Part shown: positions 7,259 to 14,974 of the stretch, piece after piece
Layout of the letters: each line of letters starts with the position of its first letter
How positions within the stretch are numbered: position 1 is the first letter of the stretch
NCBI GenBank assembly: GCA_944326055.1
Contig: CALVCT010000068.1
Location: 1-42,193, forward strand
Direction: 5' to 3'
From: an uncultured Erysipelotrichaceae bacterium
GTDB lineage: Bacteria; Bacillota_I; Bacilli_A; Erysipelotrichales; Erysipelotrichaceae
DNA: 42,193 bases
The notes under the pieces: generated by a model
Told to the model about the DNA's origin: nothing
Seen by the model: the letters and a program-made list of their open reading frames with translations, nothing else
Databases searched by the model: none
Position numbers and translations under genes: made by a program

Positions 7259-9201
7259 AAGCTTTGACAATTAGGCTCGCTAAAGATGATATCCTTAAAA
7301 GTAAGCGTCTCTATCTACCTTTCATCTTATCAGCGACCGGTATCATCGCTTTAGCTTATATCGTCAATTCATTGGCTAATAATGAGTCTTTACTTGAGAC
7401 ATATGCCGGATCTTATGTATCGATGTTTCTGATGATGGGGACCTTCATCATCTATTTCTTTGCGATCATCTTCTTTTTCTATACGAATAGCTTCATCTCT
7501 AAGAAAAGACGCAGTCAATTAGGTCTTTATAATATTTTAGGGCTATCGAAGATCGATCTTGTGAAAGTCGTCTTCTTTGAGACAGCGATCGTTTTTCTTA
7601 TAGCACTGATCTTTGGTACAGCACTTGGGATCTTGCTTGAGAAGTTAGCTTTCTTATTGATATTGCGTTTTATCGATGTTGAAGTCATCTTTGGTTTTAC
7701 GATCAACTTTAAAGTCATCACTGCAAATGCAATATGGTTCTTTGGCATTTTCTTAGCTCTATTCATCTATAGTGCTATCACAGTCATAAGGAATGATCCG
7801 ATCAGATTGCTTAGATCAAAAGAAGTAGCAGAAAAAGAACCAAAAGCGAAATGGCTCATCACTTTGATCGGTATCATCTTTATGGGGTTTGGTTATTATC
7901 TGGCTAATGCTACAAGTGGTGCTATGGAGTCTCTGGCTTTCTTCTTTCCAGCTGTCTTTTGTGTCATCATCGGTACCTACTTACTATTTACATCAGGCAG
8001 CATCGCTCTTTTGAAGTTTCTTAAAAGCCGTAAGAACTACTACTATAAGACAAGGCATTTTATCACGATCTCCCATCTCATCTTCCGCATGAAGAAGAAT
8101 GCAGCAGGACTAGCTTCGATATGCATCATGGCAACGATGATCCTTGTCATGACGGCTTCGACGACCAGTATGTGGTTTTCGATGGAGTCAACGATCGAAC
8201 GTCTATTTCCTAGAGATATGCTGATCGAGATCCAAGGATTAGATGAGAGCGAGGATGAAAGAGTCATCAAGATCATCGACGACTCACTTTCAAAGATCGA
8301 TAACAGTGCTTTAGACATGTCGGTATTCGATAGTGGTGAGATCTATGGCACGATAGTCGATGACACACTTGAGGTCCATGATTCGATATACAATAGTTCG
8401 CAAGTCTTTACGATCATCAAAGCAAGTGACTACACATATCTGACGGATGAGCAATTAGATCTTGGCGCAAATGAGATAGCTCTCAGCACTGAATCGTACA
8501 CTTATGATCATAGCTATCTTTCGATCAAAGGCGAAGACTATAAGATCAAAGAAGTGTATCGCGGCAATATCGCTGGCTTACCCGATACGAATTCAGTCAA
8601 CCAAAATGGAGAGATAGTGATCATCATGAATGATGCGGATGTGTCTAAGATCACAGACATGTGGCGCAATTACTACTTTGATTTTAAAGATCGTCTAGAT
8701 ATCTCTAATGATCGATTTCAGATGTTCGACGATCTAAAAGAGGCATATAGCGATTATGCAATGTCTATCTCCAATAAAGGTGAGTTTGACCAGATCTTGC
8801 GCGGTATGTATGCATCTTTCCTTTTCTTAGGTATCTTCTTAGGTCTGACGTTCATGTTGAGTATCGTGCTCATCATGTACTATAAACAGATATCAGAGGG
8901 GGATGAAGACAAAGGACGCTATGAGATCATGAGCAAAGTCGGGCTCAGCGATAAAGAGATCAGACGCACGATCGATTCTCAAGTCATCTTCGTCTTCTTC
9001 ATGCCGCTTGTCGTCGCGATCATCCATCTTTTGGGATCATACAAGATGGTAAATAGTCTACTCGTTGCTTTGAGTCAACTTCCGACGGATACATATCGAT
9101 ATACGATGATCATCTCGCTTGTCGCTTTTATCATCTTCTATGTCGTCGTCTATATCCTTACTAGCAGGACTTACTATAAGATCGTTACTAAAAATGCATA
9201 A
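7255..9201 (+). CDS. ABC transporter permease, BceB-like (FtsX fold)
   Basis: 648 aa. The layout matches BceB: one N-terminal helix (about 20-40), a block of helices (about 55-80, 105-130, 150-175), then two more (198-250), a seventh at about 285-308, a large extracellular domain of about 190 residues (roughly 310-500), and three C-terminal helices (about 512-540, 570-595, 613-640). The large loop between helices 7 and 8 is the hallmark of BceB-type permeases and is where the peptide or lipid-peptide complex is sensed. It completes the kinase-regulator-transporter module. No frame break. The next gene downstream is foreign, so the operon ends here. Confidence 0.92.
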   Translation: MKALTIRLAKDDILKSKRLYLPFILSATGIIALAYIVNSLANNESLLETYAGSYVSMFLMMGTFIIYFFAIIFFFYTNSFISKKRRSQLGLYNILGLSKIDLVKVVFFETAIVFLIALIFGTALGILLEKLAFLLILRFIDVEVIFGFTINFKVITANAIWFFGIFLALFIYSAITVIRNDPIRLLRSKEVAEKEPKAKWLITLIGIIFMGFGYYLANATSGAMESLAFFFPAVFCVIIGTYLLFTSGSIALLKFLKSRKNYYYKTRHFITISHLIFRMKKNAAGLASICIMATMILVMTASTTSMWFSMESTIERLFPRDMLIEIQGLDESEDERVIKIIDDSLSKIDNSALDMSVFDSGEIYGTIVDDTLEVHDSIYNSSQVFTIIKASDYTYLTDEQLDLGANEIALSTESYTYDHSYLSIKGEDYKIKEVYRGNIAGLPDTNSVNQNGEIVIIMNDADVSKITDMWRNYYFDFKDRLDISNDRFQMFDDLKEAYSDYAMSISNKGEFDQILRGMYASFLFLGIFLGLTFMLSIVLIMYYKQISEGDEDKGRYEIMSKVGLSDKEIRRTIDSQVIFVFFMPLVVAIIHLLGSYKMVNSLLVALSQLPTDTYRYTMIISLVAFIIFYVVVYILTSRTYYKIVTKNA

Positions 9202-9340
9202 GACCTTTAAACATGACATCACAAAAAATGACTCTCTATTAAGAGTGTCGACATAAGAAAACAAGCAAAAAACCAGTAAATCAACGCTTTTAAGGACAGA
9301 GGGCAAACAGGTTAGCTCAAAAACTGAATAACCAAGCGAC

Positions 9341-9374
9341 AAAAGGGATGTTACCGCAAGGCAGCATCCCTTTT
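9341..9374. terminator. Bidirectional terminator at the 3' end of the abiE operon
   Basis: AAAAGGGATG (9341-9350) is perfectly complementary to CATCCCTTTT (9365-9374) around a 14-nt loop that itself has a CC/GG pair. It gives an A/T-flanked hairpin usable on both strands. Confidence 0.75.
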
Positions 9375-9379
9375 CGCAT

Positions 9380-9420
9380 ACGCCGACGCTATAGATTTTG
9401 AAAAAGTCTACGGCGTTTTT
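9380..9420 (+). terminator. Terminator-like hairpin in the element's left flank
   Basis: ACGCCG (9380-9385) pairs with CGGCGT (9411-9416), with an inner AGA/TCT stem, followed by TTTTT at 9416-9420. The upstream gene it once served appears to have been lost. Confidence 0.5.
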
Positions 9421-9625
9421 CTTCCCAAACCCAAAAAGGTTAACTATCAATGTGTTACCCGCACCCATATCAGCAGCAATGCCGATACGGGCGCTTTTCT
9501 TATGTCACGCTTTTAACCTTAATATTTCATTCCGGCAAGAAAAACATACAAGCAAGCTATTTTTCCACGCTGGGAAGCCTTGCTACAAGCTGGGAAATGG
9601 CACTCTAAACGGTGACAGACTGGCG

Positions 9626-10492
9626 TTATACATAGCTGTCCTGTGCTTTGAAATACAGACTGTCCATAATGCACCGGACAGTATCGCAGGCATCGTCAAA
9701 GGAAATATCTTTTGCATAGTCAAAATCACGCTGATACTTTTTCCAGAAGCCCCGGAGCTGTTCGCTTGCGCGGATCTCCGCGATAATGTCCGGGTAGACT
9801 TCCAGCACTTTGCGGCTCCCTCGCTTGTCCGCTGTCCGTTTTAGAGCTTGCAGCAGCGTCTTTGCATTGCATTCTGCGCCGCGTAGGGCGTGTAGAATAT
9901 GTATGTCGTAAAAATCTCTCGGACGGGTATTGGCAATGCTGCGGGACAGTACAGTTTCGATCTTCTCTGCCAACACCGTTTCAAGATTATAGGCAAGGAT
10001 GCTGATTGTGTGGTCATCAAACAGCAGAGAAAAGGTATATTCGATCTCCCTTGGCGTGATAATATCCCCAGTAGTCACATCCACGGTCAAGGGTACGCTG
10101 ATCGGCGGGTAGTTCGCTTTCAGAGCAACGCGGATGCCCGGATAATCGTCACGCTCACGGATGTCCGAAATGTCCACCAGCTCAAACTTCACATCGTCGG
10201 CAATTTCCACGGCGCAGATTTCTCCGAATATCTCTTGGATGGATTCATGCGTCAGCGTAAAGCCTTTGATCGTAGTATCTAAATCCATTGTCGCCCTTGT
10301 GTCCAGACCGACGATTGCGGAAATGAGGAAACCACCTTTGAGTATGAAATTGTGCTTGTACTTTGACAGCGAAATTCGTTCCAGAAGTCTTTCCAGCATA
10401 TAGTTCTGCATGACGAGCTGAGCAGAGATATTCTTTTCCGCAGCTTTCTTTTTGATAAAGGTTTTGAGCTGCATCGGATTCTTTGTAATCAT
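9626..10492 (-). CDS. abiEii: AbiEii/AbiGii-family nucleotidyltransferase toxin
   Basis: 288 aa, full length for the family. Toxin of the type IV toxin-antitoxin and phage-defence system AbiE: a DNA polymerase beta-like nucleotidyltransferase acting in the cytoplasm. Motif I is LKGGFLIS (G53-G54), motif II is MDLDTTI (D70, D72), a third acidic residue is D138 in PLTVDVT, motif III is LAEKIET (E176, K177) and motif IV is RPRDFYDI (R192, D193, D196). All expected catalytic residues are present, so it is probably active. Its start overlaps the antitoxin stop by 4 nt. It lies on a GC-rich mobile remnant, consistent with recent transfer. Confidence 0.92.
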   Translation of the reverse strand: MITKNPMQLKTFIKKKAAEKNISAQLVMQNYMLERLLERISLSKYKHNFILKGGFLISAIVGLDTRATMDLDTTIKGFTLTHESIQEIFGEICAVEIADDVKFELVDISDIRERDDYPGIRVALKANYPPISVPLTVDVTTGDIITPREIEYTFSLLFDDHTISILAYNLETVLAEKIETVLSRSIANTRPRDFYDIHILHALRGAECNAKTLLQALKRTADKRGSRKVLEVYPDIIAEIRASEQLRGFWKKYQRDFDYAKDISFDDACDTVRCIMDSLYFKAQDSYV

Positions 10493-11082
10493 AATAATAC
10501 CTCCATATAGCGCAGCACTTTGGGCTTCACACGAAGCTGATCTGCGTACTGCATCAGTTTGTGTATGTCTTTTTCTTTGGAAGTCGCGTACTTTTTCATT
10601 GCCGCACCTACGATCTGAATATCGCTGCCGCTACCGCGCAGAATGTCACACAGCGTCCTTTCAAGGTCATAGACACGGATGGGATTACCGCAGGGGGATT
10701 TCAGTTCAATCACACCAAAAGAATAGTTCTCCGGCACAACTCGCTTAATGTTGATGCTTTCCTGTTTCAACGACGGCGAATTATAACCTTTGGGAAATGT
10801 CATGGTGTACTTCGCCGGGGTACGATCAGAATAGCCCAGCAGATACAGCGCGGTATCGTGTGAGTATATCCCACGCCCGTACTTGCGCTGCAACAGGTAA
10901 AAATCATCTTCCCATACGTTGCTGCGCACATACAGGCCGCGCCCAAAACGGTAAAGCTCCCCGTTCTCTACAAGATCCTGTAAAATGCTGCGGTGCAGCC
11001 CTGCGGCTGTCACCTGTTCTGCGGTAATCGTTCCGTCCGGCGACGCTTCCAATAGTTCTTTGATTTTTTCTTTGTCGGCCAT
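10489..11082 (-). CDS. abiEi: AbiEi-family antitoxin/transcriptional repressor
   Basis: 197 aa. The N-terminal winged helix (about 1-75) includes ITAEQVTAAGLHRSILQDLVENGELYRFGRGLY, which is the AbiEi_4-type antitoxin signature. The C-terminal domain (about 85-195, YSHDTALYLLGYSDRTP and VYDLERTLCDILR) is the part that neutralises the toxin in studied AbiEi proteins. I use ATG at 11082 because the in-frame GTG at 11091 lies inside the GAGGTG ribosome-binding site. The gene starts the abiE operon, and an array of repeated motifs upstream fits known AbiEi autorepression. Confidence 0.92.
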   Translation of the reverse strand: MADKEKIKELLEASPDGTITAEQVTAAGLHRSILQDLVENGELYRFGRGLYVRSNVWEDDFYLLQRKYGRGIYSHDTALYLLGYSDRTPAKYTMTFPKGYNSPSLKQESINIKRVVPENYSFGVIELKSPCGNPIRVYDLERTLCDILRGSGSDIQIVGAAMKKYATSKEKDIHKLMQYADQLRVKPKVLRYMEVLL

Positions 11083-11107
11083 AGCTGCCACCTCACTTTC
11101 GACTACT

Positions 11108-11198
11108 ACACATTATATTATAGAGAGATAATGTGTCATTGTCGATAAGATAACGACAATTACACATCAAATTCTTTATAAATAATGTGTGATTGTCA
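11108..11198 (-). promoter_or_regulatory. abiE promoter with three copies of an operator motif
   Basis: The 15-bp motif AATGTGTNATTGTCR occurs at 11130-11144 (plus), at 11154-11168 (minus, one end mismatch) and at 11184-11198 (plus). Copies one and two form an inverted repeat, GTGTNATTGTCG/CGACAATNACAC. ACACATTAT/ATAATGTGT (11108-11116, 11128-11136) is a further perfect inverted repeat. On the minus strand TCGACA (11145-11140) and TATAAT (11122-11117) are 17 nt apart, so the operator covers the -35. Confidence 0.75.
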
Positions 11199-11260
11199 GT
11201 GTAGTTACAACGCTTTTCCTGTTCGCGCCCACAGACATGGTGCAAAACGCTGTCGATATT

Positions 11261-11581
11261 CTATTTAACGGCATCATACTCCTGGAGCTGCTTTTTGAGC
11301 TTGCCATACTTGGTATACAGCGCGTCCTTTTCAGCGATAAGGCGTTTGTATTTGGCTTTGAGCTTTGTCGGATCGGAAAGCTTGCCAGACACGCCGAATG
11401 CTTTTAGTGCCTTTGAAACAGCTTCAAATAGGATGATTTCACTTTCATACCCACGCAGATATTTTTCTTTGTCACGGGATTTCTTGTATTCGTCATACAG
11501 CGGCTTTAGCTCCTTGTATGTGGTGATGTTCTTAATGAGTAATGCCATATCGGACAAGCTGTCAGATGACAGATTTATCAA
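11261..11581 (-). pseudogene. Relaxase C-terminal fragment
   Basis: About 106 codons, beginning INLSSDSLSDMALLIKNITT and continuing YKELKPLYDEYKKSRDKEKY, then a helical charged tail ending LQEYDAVK. This is the characteristic C-terminal end of relaxase/mobilization-nuclease proteins on Firmicutes integrative elements. The catalytic N-terminal two thirds are absent: the reading frame begins abruptly at the junction near 11581 and the only start is an improbable TTG. It marks the island as former conjugative or mobilizable DNA. Confidence 0.75.
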
Positions 11582-11980
11582 AAATGTCCCACGACTACGA
11601 GTTGGAACAGAGTAACCTTAAATCGATGGCAGAGGTTTTGCGCAAGGAGTTGAAACAGCAGGAACAGCAGAAAAACCAATGCCAAGGCATTTGTCGCAGC
11701 GGTGAAGAAGTACACTGATATGCAGGAGCTAGACGCGGCAGTTCTCCGAGAATTTATAGACCGCATCGAAGTGTCCCACACAGACAAGAAATCCAAGACG
11801 AGGAAAATTACCATTGTCTACGATTTCATCGGTACATTTGACTTTGCACGGGCTATCGAAGAAGCCCATAATACAACTGAAAAACAGCAAAAAGACGGCA
11901 TAACCGTCGAGCTAAACCGTCTTTTGTTTCAATATTTTCTTAAGTCACTGCCCCATTTAGGAGTCATTTTTGGTATATAG
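11582..11980 (+). pseudogene. Large serine recombinase C-terminal fragment, frameshifted
   Basis: Frame one (from 11586) reads KMSHDYELEQSNLKSMAEVL and on to EQQKN, the coiled-coil part of a TnpX-like large serine recombinase. One extra base near 11680 then breaks it: the second frame continues NAKAFVAAVKKYTDMQELDA and REFIDRIEV, the DUF4368-type C-terminal region, to the stop at 11978-11980. The catalytic serine resolvase domain and zinc-ribbon region are gone. It abuts the relaxase stub, so an internal deletion fused the two genes' remains. It lies at the edge of the element, where such recombinases normally sit. Confidence 0.78.
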
Positions 11981-11986
11981 GAGCTT

Positions 11987-12820
11987 TTATCTTTTCTCTA
12001 TAAAGACGATACCATAAGCACCAAGGCCAACGTGGGCACCGATCGTTGGACCGATCTGGATGCGATCATCGATCTTGATATCTTCGAGCTTTTCTTCAAG
12101 CTTTAAAGTATTCTCTTCACCTTTAGTGTAGACAGTATAGATGTCATAATCTTCATCTATCTCATACTCAGCTATCTTTTCTTTGATATATTCGATAGTC
12201 TTTGCTGTACCGCGTTTTTTAGCTATGACATCGACCTTGCCTTCTTTAGAAACGGTGATCACAGGTTTGATATTAGCTAAGCCACCGATAGTTGCGACTG
12301 TCTTGGAGACACGTCCACCTTTACAAAGATATTCTAAGGTATCGACGCCGGCAATGATCGTGATCTTCGATTTGATATCTTCGATCTTTTTGACGATCTC
12401 ATCAGCGCTTTTTCCACTATCGCGCATACGTATCGCTTCTTCAACTAGGACACGGATACCTATCGTCGCACTTAGGCTATCGACAAGATAGATACCATCA
12501 TACTCACACATCTCTTTAGCTAATCTAGCGCTTTGAAAAGTCCCGCTTAGGGCAGAAGACAATAGGATGCAGACGACCTCGTCACCCTTATCTTTTGCCT
12601 CTTCAAAGATAGATAAGAAAGCGTTAGGTGATGGTTGTGAAGTCTTAGGGAATTCTTTTGACTTAACTAAGATCTCGTAGAATTCGTCCTTTTTAAGATC
12701 GATACCATCGTAGTAATGTTTATCGCCTATCGTTATCTGTAAAGGGACCATCGTGAGTCCTCTTTCATCCAGTTCTTTACTTGTGTAGTCACTTGATGAG
12801 TCGACTAATAATCTGATCAT
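11987..12820 (-). CDS. DegV family fatty-acid-binding protein
   Basis: 277 aa. DegV fold: MIRLLVDSSSDYT at the start, GDKHYYDGIDL, the ligand-loop motif TSQPSPNAF, ILLSSALSGTFQSARLA, and GRVSKTVATIGGLANIKPVITV. DegV/FakB proteins hold a fatty acid for phosphorylation by FakA; whether this one serves FakA is inferred. Its start overlaps the stop of the upstream marR-like gene by 4 nt, so both are one operon. The foreign element ends 6 nt from its stop codon and has probably replaced its terminator. Confidence 0.92.
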   Translation of the reverse strand: MIRLLVDSSSDYTSKELDERGLTMVPLQITIGDKHYYDGIDLKKDEFYEILVKSKEFPKTSQPSPNAFLSIFEEAKDKGDEVVCILLSSALSGTFQSARLAKEMCEYDGIYLVDSLSATIGIRVLVEEAIRMRDSGKSADEIVKKIEDIKSKITIIAGVDTLEYLCKGGRVSKTVATIGGLANIKPVITVSKEGKVDVIAKKRGTAKTIEYIKEKIAEYEIDEDYDIYTVYTKGEENTLKLEEKLEDIKIDDRIQIGPTIGAHVGLGAYGIVFIEKR

Positions 12821-13230
12821 AATTCCTCCTTAGCTATCTTGGCTATCTCGTGTAAGATATCTATCGCCTCTATACTCTTTTTTGTCCCAAGACGCTTTGT
12901 GATCTTCGAGACGATCTTTAAGATGTCAGCGTGTTGGTCGTAGAATGTCTTATCATCACTAGGCAAGATGAAGATGTCGCGCTTATCTTCAGTCGAGCGC
13001 TTTTTTTTGATGAGAGCTTTCTTTTCAAGGTTACCTAAGATACGATTCATCTGTGATTTTAAGATGCCAGTCTTCTCACATAGAGAGCTCAAGGTCTCTT
13101 TTGAACCGTGTAAGTAGATGAAATGACAGACAAGTGCTTCACCATAAGTGAGATCCTTGACTAAGCGATCGTTATTGATGGCAGTAGATATATCTAGCCA
13201 AGCTTCAAGTAATCTTTCTTCTAATTCCAT
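12817..13230 (-). CDS. MarR-family transcriptional regulator
   Basis: 137 aa from ATG 13230, or 142 aa from GTG 13245. Core winged helix: LTYGEALVCHFIYLHG, LSSLCEKTGILKSQMNRILGNLEKKALIKKK and the wing STEDKRDIFIL. It overlaps degV and may regulate it. FabT-like MarR proteins control lipid genes, so a lipid-linked role is possible but unproven. The perfect palindrome at 13240-13254 overlaps the GTG start and the expected transcript start, implying autorepression. No Shine-Dalgarno is seen before either start. Confidence 0.88.
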   Translation of the reverse strand: MELEERLLEAWLDISTAINNDRLVKDLTYGEALVCHFIYLHGSKETLSSLCEKTGILKSQMNRILGNLEKKALIKKKRSTEDKRDIFILPSDDKTFYDQHADILKIVSKITKRLGTKKSIEAIDILHEIAKIAKEEL

Positions 13231-13239
13231 AGTATTACA

Positions 13240-13288
13240 GTTCACAATGTGAACGATAATATTTTAATTGAATGTCTATCATTGTCAA
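13240..13288 (-). promoter_or_regulatory. marR-degV promoter with a palindromic operator
   Basis: On the minus strand a consensus -35 TTGACA (13288-13283), 16 nt, then TAAAAT (13266-13261). The predicted +1 falls at about 13254, the first base of GTTCACA-A-TGTGAAC, a perfect 7-1-7 inverted repeat (13240-13254). A bound repressor would block initiation directly. Confidence 0.75.
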
Positions 13289-13380
13289 GTTCATATTTTT
13301 TAGTGTTGATATATATTAACTTATAGTGACAAGATAATAAACTCATTATCATTATAAGTAAATATATATTGCATAGATAC

Positions 13381-13409
13381 TTGATATATGAAACTTCTTG
13401 CGCTATGAT
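13381..13409 (+). promoter_or_regulatory. dinB promoter, predicted leaderless transcript
   Basis: TTGATA (13381-13386), 17 nt, TATGAT (13404-13409), then 6 nt to the ATG at 13416. The predicted +1 is the A of ATG, and no Shine-Dalgarno is present. Confidence 0.65.
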
Positions 13410-13415
13410 AAAGCC

Positions 13416-14681
13416 ATGGAATGGAGAAGATATATCGTACATGCAGATTTGAATCATTGTTATGCGCAGATCGAAGAAATGAAAGATCCGCATCTTCGTG
13501 ATATAGCGATGGCTGTCGGCGGAAATGAAGAGAAGCGGCATGGCATCATCTTAGCTAAGAATGACAAAGCTAGACTTTATGGGATCAAGACTGGTGAATC
13601 ACTTAGAGAAGCTTATCGCAAATGCCCTGAGCTCTATTTCATAAAGCCACATTATGAAGAATATATCTACTACACATCGAAGGTCAAAGATATCTATAGG
13701 CGCTATACGGACAAAGTCGAGTCTTTCGGTCTTGATGAAGCATGGTTCGATCTGACTGATACTAAAAAGCTCTTTGGCGATCCACTCAAGTTAGCTAGAA
13801 AGATACAGATGGAAGTATATGAGGAATATGGTCTTACAGTCTCAATGGGCATCTCTTTCAATAAGATCTTCGCTAAGCTTGGTTCTGATATGGATAAAAA
13901 GATGGGCTTTACGATCATCGCTCCTGATGATTTCAAAGAAAAGATCTATGGTCTAGCTGTTGATGATCTGTTATATGTTGGAAAAGCGACGAAGAAGAAA
14001 CTTGAGGAAAGAGGCATCATGACAATAGGTGATCTAGCACATCGTGATATCCACTACTTGAAGTCTATCTTAGGTAAAAATGGTGAGATGCTTTGGTATT
14101 TTGCAAGTGGTCATGAATATAGTGAAGTCAAAGACGTGAGTTATACAAGGGCCGTTAAGTCCATCAGCAACGGAGTCACAGCGATCAGAGACCTGAGAAC
14201 GATCGACGATATAAGGATGATACTTTGGAACTTGGCTGAGTCTGTCGCATCACGTCTTAAAGATATCGCTAAGCTTGGCTTTACTGTATACCTTGCGCTA
14301 AGAGATAAAGACCTCTCTTATATCACAAGACAAAAAAAGATCCCTTTTGCGACAGATATCGCCAGTGAGATCTTTGGTGCAGCGATGGAGCTTGTCTATA
14401 TGAATGTGAGGATCTATAAAAGTGGTGAACTGGAAAACCATTATCGTTCGATCACACTTGGCATTTCAGATCTTATTATGAAGCCTTCATATATCGAAGA
14501 TGACTTCTTTGGCGAAAGTGCGAAAAGAGAGAAAGAACGTAAGATCGATAAAGCGATGGATGAGATCAGAAGTAAATATGGTTTCTCGAAAGTCAAGCGC
14601 CTTGTCGCTGAACTTGATGAAGAGCTTACTGATTTCGACCCCAAGGGCGATCATATCATCCATCCGGAAAGCTGGTTTTAG
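13416..14681 (+). CDS. dinB: DNA polymerase IV (Y family)
   Basis: 421 aa translesion polymerase of the ImpB/MucB/SamB family. Palm motifs are VHADLNHCYAQIE (metal ligand D11, aromatic steric gate Y16) and SFGLDEAWFD (catalytic D107-E108). VSMGISFNKIFAKLGSDMDKK is the finger/palm signature, followed by the thumb helix-hairpin-helix (LLYVGKATKKKLEERGIMTIGDLA) and the little-finger domain (about 240-355). No beta-clamp peptide stands out at the C-terminus. I prefer ATG 13416 because a good promoter ends 6 nt before it; the upstream TTG at 13398 lies inside that promoter. It is followed after 2 nt by a small gene. No LexA-like box is seen. Confidence 0.93.
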   Translation: MEWRRYIVHADLNHCYAQIEEMKDPHLRDIAMAVGGNEEKRHGIILAKNDKARLYGIKTGESLREAYRKCPELYFIKPHYEEYIYYTSKVKDIYRRYTDKVESFGLDEAWFDLTDTKKLFGDPLKLARKIQMEVYEEYGLTVSMGISFNKIFAKLGSDMDKKMGFTIIAPDDFKEKIYGLAVDDLLYVGKATKKKLEERGIMTIGDLAHRDIHYLKSILGKNGEMLWYFASGHEYSEVKDVSYTRAVKSISNGVTAIRDLRTIDDIRMILWNLAESVASRLKDIAKLGFTVYLALRDKDLSYITRQKKIPFATDIASEIFGAAMELVYMNVRIYKSGELENHYRSITLGISDLIMKPSYIEDDFFGESAKREKERKIDKAMDEIRSKYGFSKVKRLVAELDEELTDFDPKGDHIIHPESWF

Positions 14682-14683
14682 TT

Positions 14684-14974
14684 ATGTACCTATATAAACG
14701 TTATATACCTGTCATCGCCCTGATCGATGAGAAAGGGGAAGTCATACCGATGTTTATCATTTGGGAAAAGGACGGTGATAAGAAGGTCTATCGTGTCGAT
14801 AAGATATTGCATAAAAGGAAGTCTTTTTCAAAAGTCGGAGGTTGTGGCATCCTTTATGAATGCATGATCTTACATAAGAAACGCAAGCTTTATTATGAAA
14901 GAGATAAATGGTTCATCGAGGCTCAAGGCATCGCGCAAGGACCTTATCCAAAAGAGCCCTATAGGAGGCATTGA
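14684..14974 (+). CDS. Small conserved-looking protein cotranscribed with dinB, unknown function
   Basis: 96 aa, basic, beginning 2 nt after the dinB stop, so surely in the same transcript. MYLYKRYIPVIALIDEKGEVIPMFIIWEKD and VYRVDKILHKRKSFSK read as a beta-rich single domain with conserved-looking aromatic and basic residues. No signal peptide, membrane helix or known motif. I do not recognise the family with certainty. The context suggests an accessory to translesion synthesis or an unrelated rider. Its last 62 nt overlap, tail to tail, the WYL regulator gene on the other strand. Confidence 0.7.
   Translation: MYLYKRYIPVIALIDEKGEVIPMFIIWEKDGDKKVYRVDKILHKRKSFSKVGGCGILYECMILHKKRKLYYERDKWFIEAQGIAQGPYPKEPYRRH

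Larger units (their letters stand above)
9202..9625. other. Gene-free left flank of the mobile-element remnant
   Basis: 424 nt without a supportable gene. A weak ACTCT/AGAGT hairpin at about 9231-9247 may end the bce operon. From about 9330 base composition shifts to the foreign type, and two terminator-like hairpins follow. Open frames here on both strands are short and match nothing I recognise. The exact left junction of the element cannot be placed. Confidence 0.5.
9202..11982. mobile_element. Degenerate integrative/conjugative element remnant carrying AbiE
   Basis: An island of about 2.7 kb with much higher GC than its neighbours and GATC at roughly chance level, against strong enrichment on both sides. 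It holds an abiE toxin-antitoxin pair, the C-terminal third of a relaxase on the minus strand and the C-terminal end of a large serine recombinase on the plus strand. The recombinase stop at 11978-11980 is only 6 nt from the stop of the native degV (minus strand), so the right edge is about 11981-11986. The left edge is somewhere in 9202-9340. No direct repeats or att core were identified. The element can no longer move by itself. Its composition resembles Lachnospiraceae/Oscillospiraceae elements, which is an inference. Confidence 0.75.

Noticed and set aside
9058-9468. Minus-strand 136-aa frame spanning the bceB-like 3' end and the island edge
   Set aside because: It crosses from native coding DNA into the island, has no ribosome site and no family features.
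9398-9844. Plus-strand open frames across the abiE region (also 9899-10282, 10452-10863)
   Set aside because: They run antisense to the well-supported abiEii/abiEi genes and show no recognisable motif.
11578-11814. Minus-strand 78-aa frame over the recombinase stub
   Set aside because: It lies antisense to recognisable recombinase sequence; the plus strand explains the region.
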